Shown here piece by piece: positions 35,657 through 44,258 of a stretch of 64,000 bases of DNA. The notes under the pieces are model-generated. The model did no database searches. It saw nothing but the letters and a program-made list of their open reading frames with translations, and was not told the DNA's origin. The translations under genes and the position numbers were made by a program. This DNA is from Nitrosospira sp. Nsp14 (GTDB taxonomy: Bacteria; Pseudomonadota; Gammaproteobacteria; Burkholderiales; Nitrosomonadaceae), in contig NZ_FOPV01000004.1 in the NCBI RefSeq assembly GCF_900113575.1, positions 148,693 through 212,692 on the forward strand. The letters run 5' to 3'. How positions within the stretch are numbered: position 1 is the stretch's first letter; each line of letters starts with the position of its first letter.

Positions 35657-36826
35657 TTACTCCAGTTCCGCAAGCTTACGCTCGTTATCCAGGTGAAAGG
35701 CCCCATCCACCACAATGCTTTGCTCGGCAGTGAGCCCGCTTATGACAGGCAGCATATCCGCGACTTCGGGGCCCAGTTCGACGGGTACCCGTAAGAAGCG
35801 GTTATTTCCTTGGGACAAGAAGACGTAATCCTTGTTGGCCTCGCGCACCACGGCTGTCTCCGGAACAACGAGAGTTTTATGGAGATTATCGGTGATGTGC
35901 ATATTGGCAAGCATGTCGGGCTTGAGTTTCCGCTGGGGATTTTCCACCATTGTGCGCACCATCACCGTTCGGGTCATCGGATCTACTGTGTCAGCGACGA
36001 AGATGATCAGGCCGTCAAAATTGGTGTCACCTAGCGCGGGCACATGGATTTCCACGTGTTGGCCAATCCGGACGTTGCGCGCGATCTGCTCCGGCACATC
36101 GCCCACCACCCATACGGATGAGAGGTCCGCCACCCCAAACAACTGGTCCGCTGGTTGGACGACCTGCCCAACGATTACGTTCCGAGCGATGACAATACCG
36201 TTCCTCGTTGAATTGATGGTAACGGAGGGCAGGATATGGCCCTGCTTTGCCAGTTCTTTTAATACGGCACTGTCCACACCCAGCAAGCGCAACTGGTCCT
36301 TAGAGGCTTCCAGCTCGGCTCGCGCCACCTCCAGCTCGGATTCCCGCCGTTCCACTTCAGCGACCGCGATCACGTCGGCGGCCAGCAGATGGTGGGCGCG
36401 CTCGGCCGCTTTTTGCGTCAGCACGGTGCGTGAAAAAGCACGCAAATAGGCAAGCTGCGCCTGCGTCAACTCGGGGCTGGTGAGCCGGGCGAGGGGGGCG
36501 CCCGCCTTGACGTTGTCGCCGAGCATGACGTACAAATCTATGATACGCCCTGTCACGTAGGACCCGACCCGGACCAGTCTCTCCTCATCCACTTCGACGC
36601 GGCTGGGAACCTGCAATTTATCCGCAAGATCGACCATGGTGGGGTAGCCAATCTTTATGCGCGGCGCGACTTCTGGTCTGACGGTGATGCTGTTGAAATC
36701 CTTCTCCTCCGCGTTTTGCTGTTCGGATTGTTTTTCTCCGGAGGCAGGCGACTCGCCTTTACCACATGCGGCAACCAGCAGCGCAGCCAATGCAACAGAA
36801 CCCAGTATTGATAGCGTACGTTTCAT
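35657..36826 (-). CDS. Membrane-fusion protein of the metal efflux pump (CzcB/CusB type), lipoprotein
   Basis: 389 residues. The N-terminus MKRTLSILGSVALAALLVAAC has a lipobox (VAAC, Cys21), so it should be a lipid-anchored periplasmic adaptor. A typical barrel-sandwich hybrid (lipoyl halves GSYVTGRIIDLYVMLGDNVK and RNGIVIARNVIVGQVV), an alpha-hairpin between, and beta-barrel and membrane-proximal domains follow. It bridges the RND pump and the outer-membrane channel. It overlaps the channel gene by four bases (ATGA) and leads the pump gene by three bases, so all three are one operon. Confidence 0.92.
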   Translation of the reverse strand: MKRTLSILGSVALAALLVAACGKGESPASGEKQSEQQNAEEKDFNSITVRPEVAPRIKIGYPTMVDLADKLQVPSRVEVDEERLVRVGSYVTGRIIDLYVMLGDNVKAGAPLARLTSPELTQAQLAYLRAFSRTVLTQKAAERAHHLLAADVIAVAEVERRESELEVARAELEASKDQLRLLGVDSAVLKELAKQGHILPSVTINSTRNGIVIARNVIVGQVVQPADQLFGVADLSSVWVVGDVPEQIARNVRIGQHVEIHVPALGDTNFDGLIIFVADTVDPMTRTVMVRTMVENPQRKLKPDMLANMHITDNLHKTLVVPETAVVREANKDYVFLSQGNNRFLRVPVELGPEVADMLPVISGLTAEQSIVVDGAFHLDNERKLAELE

Positions 36827-38370
36827 TCGGCGGCTTGCTCCCTCGGATAATGTGCGCGCAGGCGGTCAATTTCGGCAGCGGCCGCCTGTAAGTCGAAACG
36901 CGCCTGCAACGATTCCGCAAGTATTCCGCGAAGCACGCGCTGCGTATCGAGCACTTCAATCAGCCCACGCTCGCCAAAGCGGTAGGCAGCCTGGGCAACA
37001 CGCAATGCGTTCTCGGCTTCCTTGATAATTCCGCCCTCGAACATTTCAACCCTGCGCCTTGCGATCTGCAGGGCCTGCCACGCGCCTTCAAGCAGTTGGC
37101 CGATCTCGTAGCGCCGGTATTCCAGTGTTTGCCGCACGCGCGCGGAATCCGCCACCGCCGTATCGATCTCGCCACGGCGGCGATAAAATAGTGGAACAGT
37201 GACGTGGAACCCAGCCGTATTGGACGTGTACTGCGCTTCCTGGAAGTTGCTGAGCAAAATCTGCACGGAGGGAAACACGGACGCACGCTCCTGATCAATA
37301 CGCAGCCGCGCACGGTTCTGCTCCGCCTCTAACCGCACCACTTCCGGATTGACGGTAGGCACTTCCTGACGCAATTCCTCAAGCGGAGGCAAAATGACGG
37401 GATCGAACAAAGATGCGTTGATTATAAAATCGGGCTTCAGGGCGCCAGCGGTAAACTGCATCAGCGCGACCCGCGCGCGCAACGCATTCAACTCCGCGGC
37501 CTCCTTGCGGCTGGCTGCATTCAACACCTCGGCGTCGGCTCGGATCAGCTCGAAACGCGCGGTTTCACCTACGCCCACGCCCACCTTGATGCGCCTCCTC
37601 ACTTCCTCCATCAGCTCGAAAATGCTGCCTTCCATGCGTGCTATTTCCTGGCGCAGCACCAGTTCGTAGGCACGGACCCGCAACTGGGCGGCGAGATCTG
37701 CCTGTACCTGTTGGAAACTGGCCGCGCTGACCTCGACGCCTGCTTCTGCCGCCCCGATGCGCGCACTACGCAGGAAGGGGTTCTCGATGTGCTGCAGCAG
37801 CGTAACGGCGCGATGGTTCGTCGCCGGGTTGGCCTGAGGAACTCTTGCATGCTGAGGCCCACCGGTGACGATGACCTCAGGATTGGGATAGGCCGCAGCC
37901 CCGATTATGCCCGCCTCGGCCATGTTTACCTGGGACCGCGCCGCATGCACCAGCCCGTTGGCCTCCAGCCCCAGCTTTTGCAGATCCTGGATGGAAAGGG
38001 CCCCTGGCGGGGGGGCCGAAGCGGACGCTGAAGGTATGGTTACCGACGGTATCATGTCAAACGGCATCCGACCAGCCGGTGCCCTCCCAGCCGGCGCCGG
38101 TGGTGGAGCCGAGGGGAGGGACAGGGGCTTGACCGGGGGCGTCGTGGCCGGAGGTCCCGGGATAAGTGGGGGAGGCACAACCGGCGGCTCGAGAGGAGGT
38201 GGCACAACTGAAGGCGGCGCGGGAGGTTCCGGCGAGCCAGGCGCCGGCCCAAAAGTCGGCGGCGGCGATGTAATGATAGGTACAGTTGCGGGATTTTGAG
38301 CTAGGACGGCAGTGGAAGAAAGGACGAGAAACAAGCTCAACAGGAAGCGAAATATGGGCGATATGTGCAT
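36823..38370 (-). CDS. Outer-membrane efflux protein (TolC/CzcC family) with proline-rich N-terminal extension
   Basis: 515 residues: signal peptide (MHISPIFRFLLSLFLVLSSTAVLA), then about 95 residues extremely rich in proline (repeated PPP, PPLIP, PPAPP), then the TolC-like core with two outer-membrane-factor repeats (starting at AARSQVNMAEAGI and again at VNPEVVRLEAEQNRARL). The core is close to the usual CzcC length of about 420; the proline segment is extra and might reach across or bind the periplasmic cell wall. First gene of the operon; divergent from a LysR regulator 253 bases away. Confidence 0.9.
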   Translation of the reverse strand: MHISPIFRFLLSLFLVLSSTAVLAQNPATVPIITSPPPTFGPAPGSPEPPAPPSVVPPPLEPPVVPPPLIPGPPATTPPVKPLSLPSAPPPAPAGRAPAGRMPFDMIPSVTIPSASASAPPPGALSIQDLQKLGLEANGLVHAARSQVNMAEAGIIGAAAYPNPEVIVTGGPQHARVPQANPATNHRAVTLLQHIENPFLRSARIGAAEAGVEVSAASFQQVQADLAAQLRVRAYELVLRQEIARMEGSIFELMEEVRRRIKVGVGVGETARFELIRADAEVLNAASRKEAAELNALRARVALMQFTAGALKPDFIINASLFDPVILPPLEELRQEVPTVNPEVVRLEAEQNRARLRIDQERASVFPSVQILLSNFQEAQYTSNTAGFHVTVPLFYRRRGEIDTAVADSARVRQTLEYRRYEIGQLLEGAWQALQIARRRVEMFEGGIIKEAENALRVAQAAYRFGERGLIEVLDTQRVLRGILAESLQARFDLQAAAAEIDRLRAHYPREQAAE

Positions 38371-38563
38371 CTACTACCCTTGTTGTTTCCGATAGAGATA
38401 AATCCGACTTCCGCTGCCGACGACAAATTGCTCAGATAGGCGATACGGGCGTGGGTAACGAAGAACCTGCCGCTTCATCTTTAAAAATATACAAATGTCA
38501 ATGCGATGTAACCTCAATATTTAAGCAAGTCTAGAGTAAAATTTGCATCAATAAAAGTAGTAT

Positions 38564-38586
38564 ATCCCTGATAATATCATCGGGAT
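38564..38586. promoter_or_regulatory. Interrupted dyad in the RND/LysR intergenic region
   Basis: ATCCC-TGAT-AAT-ATCA-TC-GGGAT: nearly symmetrical arms around AAT, located 38 bases before the regulator's GTG. It is a candidate operator for the LysR protein; binding is inferred from position and symmetry only. Confidence 0.35.
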
Positions 38587-38623
38587 TAACGAAGTATTGT
38601 TACATCTTTTACCGGTACCCATT

Positions 38624-39544
38624 GTGCTCAATTATAAACAATTACACTATTTCTGGGCGGTAGCGAAGGCTGGAAGCATCGTCCGCGCGAGCGAGCGGCT
38701 GAATCTCACGCCACAAACCCTGAGTGGACAAATTTCCTTACTGGAAGATGCGCTAGATGTCGCGCTGTTTTTAAGGGTTGGACGCCGACTCGAATTGACC
38801 GAAACCGGCCGGCTTGCACTTACCTATGCCGATGAGGTCTTCCAGATCGGCAGCGAACTGGAAGAAGCCTTGCGCAGCCGTCCCGAGAATGTGTCCATTC
38901 AATTTCGTGTAGGGGTGGACGATGCGGTCCCCAAGTCCATCGCCTACCGGCTTTTAAGCCCCGCCACCTCGCTCACCGAGCCGATTCGACTCGTCTGCCG
39001 GGAAGACAAGCTTGTGCGTCTGACAGTGGAACTGGCGATCCAGCGTCTGGATATGGTCCTTGCGGACCGACCGATGCCCGCGGGGACGAATGTGAAAGGC
39101 TACAGTCATAAACTCGGAGAGTGCGGCATAACCTTTTTTGCCGAACCTAGGCTCGCGGCGCAGCTGAAGCAACCTTGGCCGCAAGTCCTCGACACGGCAC
39201 CCTTGCTGATTCCCGGCAAGGAGGCTGCGGTGCGAGGACCGTTAATGCGTTGGTTGGATCTCCGGCAGCTTCGGCCCCGGATCGCGGGGGAGTTTGACGA
39301 TAGCGCTTTGATGCAGGCTTTCGGCCAAGCCGGCATTGGCATTTTCATCGCCCCATCGGTAATAGCCCACGAAGTTCAGCGCGAACACGGCGTGGCCGTT
39401 CTCGGGCAGACCGATGAGGTTACCGAGCAATTCTATGCAATCTCCCTGGAGCGGCGGTTGACCCACCCTGCCGTCGTCGCCATCAACGACACCGCTCACA
39501 GGGAGCTATTCAGGGAGGCACGCAAGCCCTCGCTGGCTTCTTAG
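38624..39544 (+). CDS. LysR-type regulator, NhaR-like
   Basis: 306 residues from a GTG at 38624 (a TTG at 38597 is the upstream alternative). The start [27 protein letters not shown] and the helix-turn-helix [16 protein letters not shown] are those of the NhaR subgroup, which in E. coli responds to sodium. Here it is divergent from a metal RND efflux operon and may control it. Its TAG stop codon (39542-39544) overlaps the TAA stop of the convergent htpG at 39541-39543. Confidence 0.88.
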   Translation: MLNYKQLHYFWAVAKAGSIVRASERLNLTPQTLSGQISLLEDALDVALFLRVGRRLELTETGRLALTYADEVFQIGSELEEALRSRPENVSIQFRVGVDDAVPKSIAYRLLSPATSLTEPIRLVCREDKLVRLTVELAIQRLDMVLADRPMPAGTNVKGYSHKLGECGITFFAEPRLAAQLKQPWPQVLDTAPLLIPGKEAAVRGPLMRWLDLRQLRPRIAGEFDDSALMQAFGQAGIGIFIAPSVIAHEVQREHGVAVLGQTDEVTEQFYAISLERRLTHPAVVAINDTAHRELFREARKPSLAS

Positions 39545-41475
39545 TCCTGCTGATCCTCGGAACCGCCAGGGCTGGCCAAAAAAAGCTCATTTATTCGCCT
39601 GACGAAACTCGCAGGGTCCTCAAGCTGGCCACCTTCAGCCAATAATGCCTGGTCGAACAGTATATGGCTCCAGTCATCGAAGCGGGCCTCGTCCGATTTC
39701 AGGCGTTGGATCATCGGATGATAAGGATTGATCTCAAGTATCGGTTTTGCATGGCTCACTTTTTGTCCGGCTGATTTCAGCAGGCGCTCCAGATTGCCGC
39801 TCATGTCGTGCGTATCCGCAACCAGGCAAGCGGGAGACTCCGTCAGACGCAAGGTGACGCGCACGTCCTTCACGCTTTCGCCAAGCGCATGCTTGATTTT
39901 CTCCGTCAGTTCCTTGTATTCATCAGCTTCTTTTTCCTGCTCCTTTTTCTCCGCTTCGTCCTCCAGTTTGCCGAGGTCGAGGCTGCCTTTCGCGACGGAT
40001 TGCAGGGACTTACCGTCAAACTCGGTCAGGTTCGCAGCCAGCCATTCATCCACCCGGTCGGACAGCAACAGCACCTCGATACCCTTCTTGCGGAAAATCT
40101 CCAGGTGCGGGCTGCTCCGAGCAGCCTTCAGGGTGTCCGCGGTCACATAATAAATTTTTTCCTGCCCTTCCTTCATGCGCCCGATGTAATCCGCCAGCGA
40201 CACAGTTTGCTCATCCGAATCTGAATGGGTGGTGACAAAACGCAGCAACTTGGCAATGCGTTCGCGATTGGCATAATCCTCCGCCACGCCCTCCTTGATA
40301 ACCTGGCCAAACTCCTTCCAGAACGTTTTGAATTTTGCCTTTTCCTCCTCCTGCTCGCCTTGAGCCAGGTCGTCGAGCAGCCCGAGGACTTTTTTCACTG
40401 CGCCGGCGCGTATCGCTTCAATGTCTTTCGACTCCTGCAGTATCTCGCGCGAAACATTCAACGGCAGATCGTTTGAATCGATCACGCCGCGCACGAAGCG
40501 CAGGTAGTTTGGCAGCAGCTGCTTCGCGTCATCCATGATGAATACCCGCCGCACATACAATTTTATACCGTGGCGCGATTCGCGGTCGTACAAGTCGAAT
40601 GGAGCACGCGAAGGAACATAGAGTAGCTGCGTATATTCCTGTTTACCCTCTACCCTGGCGTGAACATAGGCCAGAGGCGGCTCGAAATCGTGCGCGACAT
40701 GTTTGTAGAACTCCTCATACTGTTCCGGCGTGATTTCGCTTTTGGCCCGTGCCCACAGCGCGCTCGCCTGATTGACGGTCTCGTCCTCGTCGGTAATGAC
40801 GTTCTCATTCTTTTCCTGGGACCACTCCTCCTTTTTCATCACGATGGGAAGCGTAATATGGTCTGAATATTTTCGGATAATCGAACGCAGGCGCCAGCCG
40901 TTCAGAAGCTCGTCCTCCCCTTCGCGCAGGTGGAGGATAACCTGCGTCCCCCGATCTGTCTTCTCCACTGTCTCAAGCGTATAATCGCCTTCACCGCCGG
41001 ACTCCCAGCGGACGCCATGCTCGTGCGTCAAGCCGGCACGGCGGGTGACAAGCGTCACCTTGTCCGCGACGATGAATGCGGAGTAAAAACCCACTCCGAA
41101 CTGGCCTATCAGGTGCGCATCCTTGGCCTGATCGCCCGTCAAGGAACCGAAGAACTCTCGTGTACCGGATTTGGCGATGGTGCCGATGTGGTCGATGACC
41201 TCTTGCCGCGACATGCCGATTCCGTTGTCGGCAACGGTAATGGTACGGGCAGTGGCGTCATAGCTCACGCGGATCTTAAGGTCGGAGTCGGATTCGTAAA
41301 GGGCACCATCGGTTAATCCTTCGAAGCGCAACTTATCGGCCGCATCCGACGCGTTGGAAATCAGTTCGCGTAAAAATATTTCCTTGTTACTATACAAGGA
41401 ATGGATCATCAGGTTGAGCAACTGCTTGACTTCAGTCTGGAAATTTAGATGTTCCTTGGTAGCTGTGGCTTGCAT
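39541..41475 (-). CDS. htpG: Molecular chaperone HtpG (Hsp90 family)
   Basis: 644 residues: the GHKL ATPase domain with [36 protein letters not shown] and [11 protein letters not shown], then the middle domain ([21 protein letters not shown]) and the C-terminal dimerisation region. The ATG at 41475 is preceded by AGGAGAG at five bases, an almost perfect ribosome site; an upstream TTG at 41499 is excluded by it. It converges with the LysR gene, sharing four bases at the stop codons. Confidence 0.97.
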   Translation of the reverse strand: MQATATKEHLNFQTEVKQLLNLMIHSLYSNKEIFLRELISNASDAADKLRFEGLTDGALYESDSDLKIRVSYDATARTITVADNGIGMSRQEVIDHIGTIAKSGTREFFGSLTGDQAKDAHLIGQFGVGFYSAFIVADKVTLVTRRAGLTHEHGVRWESGGEGDYTLETVEKTDRGTQVILHLREGEDELLNGWRLRSIIRKYSDHITLPIVMKKEEWSQEKNENVITDEDETVNQASALWARAKSEITPEQYEEFYKHVAHDFEPPLAYVHARVEGKQEYTQLLYVPSRAPFDLYDRESRHGIKLYVRRVFIMDDAKQLLPNYLRFVRGVIDSNDLPLNVSREILQESKDIEAIRAGAVKKVLGLLDDLAQGEQEEEKAKFKTFWKEFGQVIKEGVAEDYANRERIAKLLRFVTTHSDSDEQTVSLADYIGRMKEGQEKIYYVTADTLKAARSSPHLEIFRKKGIEVLLLSDRVDEWLAANLTEFDGKSLQSVAKGSLDLGKLEDEAEKKEQEKEADEYKELTEKIKHALGESVKDVRVTLRLTESPACLVADTHDMSGNLERLLKSAGQKVSHAKPILEINPYHPMIQRLKSDEARFDDWSHILFDQALLAEGGQLEDPASFVRRINELFLASPGGSEDQQD

Positions 41476-41480
41476 GGTTT

Positions 41481-41487
41481 CTCTCCT
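41481..41487 (-). promoter_or_regulatory. Shine-Dalgarno of htpG
   Basis: AGGAGAG five bases before the ATG at 41475 decides the start over the TTG at 41499. Confidence 0.85.
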
Positions 41488-41649
41488 AAAAAAATGCAAA
41501 AGGATGATGAGGGCGGGTTGTAGATTTTCAAGCTACGCGGCCATATTTAAAACGGCGGCTACATTAACAGACATGCTGGAATCTTTTCTGCTGCTATCCG
41601 TTTATCCGTTTTTTGTGCTGCCAATATAAACATAACTGGAGCCTAGGCG

Positions 41650-42759
41650 ATGCCCCTTGTGAAAACATTGACCGGTTTCGTAACACTGTTGCTATTCTGT
41701 TTCGCCTTGCCAGCCGCCGCGCAATCCAGCGCCAGCGCCCTGCCGCTGGATAAGTTAAAAATGCCACCGGGCTTTTCGATCGATGTTTGGGCCGAGGTGC
41801 CGAATGCACGCGGACTGACGCTCGGGAAAAATGGAACCGTATTCGCAGGATCGTCCTCGGAAGGCAACGTGTACGCCGTTACCGATACAGGCGCAGCGCG
41901 CGAGGTAAAAATTGTTGCCAGCGGGCTCAACATGCCTATCGGTGTGGCCTTCAAGGACGGCGCGCTGTATGTCTCCGCAGTCAACCGAATCCTCCGCTTT
42001 GATAACATCGAGGCAAAACTCGGCCAATCCCTGAAGCCGGCATTGGTTACTGACACGTACCCCAACGAGAAACATCATGGCGGCAAATATATCGCGTTTG
42101 GCCCGGATGACCTGTTATACGTGGCGGTGGGGGTGCCCTGCAATATATGCGAGCCTGCGGACGGTTTTGCGCTGATTTCCCGCATCCGGCCGGATGGTAC
42201 AGGTTACGAAGCGTTCGCCAGGGGCGTGCGAAATTCGGTCGGGTTCGACTGGCACCCGGCAACAAAAGAACTGTGGTTCACGGATAATGGCCGTGACTGG
42301 ATGGGCGACAATATTCCCCCTGATGAACTCAACCACGCGCCGCGCCAGGATATGCATTTCGGCTACCCCTACTGCCACGCCGACATCCCGGATCCAAAGT
42401 ATGGCGCGAAGCGGGATTGCGGCAAACTTACGCCGCCGGCTGCCAAATTCGAGCCGCATGTTGCCCCGCTCGGCATGCGTTTCTACACCGGCAACATGTT
42501 CCCGACAGAATACCGCAACAATATCTTCGTTGCCGAACACGGTTCGTGGAATCGACGCAACAAGATTGGCTATCGCCTTAGGCTGGTGAAGCTGAAAAAC
42601 AACAAGGTCGTCAAGCAGGAAGTGTTCGCGGAGGGCTGGCTTCAACAGGAAAGCGCCTGGGGGAGACCCGTCGATATGCTCGTCATGCCTGATGGCGCAT
42701 TGCTTGTCTCCGATGACTTTGCCGGCGTGATTTATCGCATCAGCTATAAGAAACCTTAG
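41650..42759 (+). CDS. Periplasmic sorbosone-dehydrogenase-like beta-propeller protein (PQQ sugar dehydrogenase superfamily)
   Basis: 369 residues with a signal peptide (ending LPAAAQ) and a six-bladed beta-propeller of the glucose/sorbosone dehydrogenase family: LPPGF-type start LKMPPGFSIDVWAEVPNARGL, RNSVGFDWHPATKELWFTDNGRDW, and the late GSWNRRNKIGYRL. Family members oxidise sugars or aldoses with PQQ, but many are of unknown substrate, and a chemolithotroph may use it otherwise. CTGGAG about 11 bases before the ATG. It is followed by a 396-base gap and then a PEP-CTERM protein gene. Confidence 0.85.
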   Translation: MPLVKTLTGFVTLLLFCFALPAAAQSSASALPLDKLKMPPGFSIDVWAEVPNARGLTLGKNGTVFAGSSSEGNVYAVTDTGAAREVKIVASGLNMPIGVAFKDGALYVSAVNRILRFDNIEAKLGQSLKPALVTDTYPNEKHHGGKYIAFGPDDLLYVAVGVPCNICEPADGFALISRIRPDGTGYEAFARGVRNSVGFDWHPATKELWFTDNGRDWMGDNIPPDELNHAPRQDMHFGYPYCHADIPDPKYGAKRDCGKLTPPAAKFEPHVAPLGMRFYTGNMFPTEYRNNIFVAEHGSWNRRNKIGYRLRLVKLKNNKVVKQEVFAEGWLQQESAWGRPVDMLVMPDGALLVSDDFAGVIYRISYKKP

Positions 42760-43155
42760 CTACGGCGAAGGGGCATTTCCAAAGCTTCTGCAAGTCGACT
42801 GTCACACCCCGGGTGGAGGCCTCGCGCATGCGAGGGGGATGCAATGAAGCAAAGATTGATGTGCCCGTTGGCCATAGCAGTCATCGTCACCTCATGTCTA
42901 TGTGGTGCCTACATTCCAGCATAATGAATCCATCAAAGGCAGTAAGTATTTAACATCCCCTATCTCAAAGGCTGCTTGAGTCCTGCCTGGAAACTGCTGG
43001 GTCCGCTCGTTCGCCTGCTATCTCAAGCTGGTTATTCGTGCATGGTTCATCGGGCTCGCAGATAGTCCGGTCGGCCTATTGCCATATTTTTACTTAAGGC
43101 CTATTTTTCTATATCAGAACGACTTTAACACGAATTTAATCAAGAGAGTCCCTAT
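42760..43155. other. 396-base interval before the PEP-CTERM gene
   Basis: It holds one small frame with a strong ribosome site (42844-42924, listed separately). I see no other gene; the last 70 bases are A+T-rich and probably hold the promoter of the PEP-CTERM gene. Confidence 0.4.
42844..42924 (+). CDS. Possible 26-residue small secreted peptide
   Basis: MKQRLMCPLAIAVIVTSCLC followed by GAYIPA. GAGGGGG five bases before the ATG is a strong ribosome site. The peptide has a charged start, a hydrophobic core and VTSC, which fits a lipobox, but the mature part would be only nine residues. It may be a real small lipopeptide of entericidin-like size, or the remnant of a lost gene. Confidence 0.4.
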   Translation: MKQRLMCPLAIAVIVTSCLCGAYIPA

Positions 43156-43818
43156 ATGAAATTGGCATTTCGCTCGTCAACTGTAGTGCTTCTGGCCTAT
43201 ATGGCATCCGTTTCAGCCCACGCCGCAGAGGATAACGGCATAGTGCTCAAGCCTTCTCGATCGCTTTCTGCTCAGGCCGCACCGGTGCCTCCCGGGGGGG
43301 AAGGCTGGCGTGTCTTTGTAAACACTGATGGTCCAGTAACAGCCACCTACCAGGGAAGTGGCGCGGATTTTAATAATGATCTTTATCTCATGCTGGACCG
43401 ATCGGGAAAACCCGGAAACGATGGTAACTTGGCCAATGATTTGCTCGTTTTCAACAATCATTCCACGCCTCTGGGTGAAGCAAGGAATCTTGGAACATTT
43501 TCCGGAGGAACCGAACTAATGTTCCGCTTGCATGTGAATACGACCGGTGATGATTTCTTTACAGGGCCAAGGTCAAGTAATCCGGATGGCGAGTTTCATG
43601 CAAGAGCTCAAGACAACTGGCTCCCGGACACGACTTTAGTGAGCTTTGAAGACCGATATAACAGCTTTGACCGGAATTTTAATGACCTGAGCAGTTCATA
43701 TTCCAACACGGTAGCGGCGATACCAGAGCCGGAAAGCTACGCGATGTTGTTAGTGGGGCTGGGAGTAATAGGAGCAATAGCCCGCCGTGGGCGCAAGAAC
43801 CCGCCTTCGAGGTGGTGA
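43156..43818 (+). CDS. PEP-CTERM sorting-domain protein
   Basis: 220 residues: signal peptide (ends SAHA), a secreted domain of beta-sandwich appearance, rich in Asn, Asp and Gly (DGPVTATYQGSGADFNND, FRLHVNTTGDDFF), and a C-terminal PEP-CTERM tripartite signal: PEPESYAMLLVGLGVIGAIA followed by RRGRK. Such proteins are processed by exosortase and often relate to exopolysaccharide or biofilm. The domain contains DDFF/SFEDRYNSFDRNFND acidic repeats that may bind calcium, by inference. AAGAGAG precedes the ATG. Substrate and function unknown. Confidence 0.88.
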   Translation: MKLAFRSSTVVLLAYMASVSAHAAEDNGIVLKPSRSLSAQAAPVPPGGEGWRVFVNTDGPVTATYQGSGADFNNDLYLMLDRSGKPGNDGNLANDLLVFNNHSTPLGEARNLGTFSGGTELMFRLHVNTTGDDFFTGPRSSNPDGEFHARAQDNWLPDTTLVSFEDRYNSFDRNFNDLSSSYSNTVAAIPEPESYAMLLVGLGVIGAIARRGRKNPPSRW

Positions 43819-43844
43819 AACTCGGGGACAAGGCTAAATATAAA

Positions 43845-43879
43845 TAGCCCAGCTGGACACGTTTTTTCCAGGTGGGCTA
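43845..43879. terminator. Stem-loop after the PEP-CTERM gene
   Basis: TAGCCCAGCTGGA and TCCAGGTGGGCTA form a 13-bp stem with one mismatch around CACGTTTTT, 27 bases past the stop codon. No strong U-run follows, but position and strength suggest a terminator. Confidence 0.65.
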
Positions 43880-43894
43880 GTTGCTTTACGGGTT

Positions 43895-44140
43895 TTAGCC
43901 GTAATAGGTAAAGAATTTCGCACGCAACTTACCCGTAATGACCTCGGGGCATCGTATCCGCTTAAACGAATCGATCCGGCCCCGAATAAAGGTCTGCTTC
44001 CCGTAGTATATTTCCCGCCTTCCCGGTTTGCTCGTGGTGAGATTAGGCTGGCCTTTAGGTGAAAACGGCTGGTAGCCAAATTCTTCCCGCCCGTGCCAAG
44101 TGCCAAGTGCCAAGTGCCAAGTGCCAAGTGCCAAGTGCAC
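43895..44140 (-). pseudogene. Possible gene remnant or orphan frame next to the heptamer repeat
   Basis: The part after the repeat reads as a polar sequence (GREEFGYQPFSPKGQ ... IDSFKRIRCPEV) ending in KLRAKFFTYYG. Codon choice looks ordinary, but there is no ribosome site and the start lies inside the repeat. It may be the end of an otherwise lost gene. Very uncertain. Confidence 0.18.
44093..44138. repeat. Heptamer tandem repeat, six copies of GTGCCAA
   Basis: Exact copies at 44093, 44100, 44107, 44114, 44121 and 44128, ending in a partial GTGC. Because 7 is not divisible by 3, any frame read through it would shift when copy number changes. Confidence 0.95.
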
Positions 44141-44258
44141 ATCTTAGAACGCTACAACTCTCGACGTTTAATTGACACAGATCACCCTCTCGGTGAGGAT
44201 AGCGGGCACACTTTCTCCCCGTCACATCGTCGAGGGTATGTAAGCGCGAGGCGTGTTG

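Larger units (their letters stand above)
43819..44258. other. 440-base interval between the PEP-CTERM gene and nuoN
   Basis: Besides the stem-loop and the heptamer repeat, no known gene is visible. A minus-strand frame of about 81 codons (44140 to 43895) includes the repeat and then an apparently ordinary-coding stretch, but it matches no family I know. Confidence 0.4.

Noticed and set aside
44093..44138. CRISPR array
   Set aside because: The units are 7 bases with no spacers; it is a simple tandem repeat.
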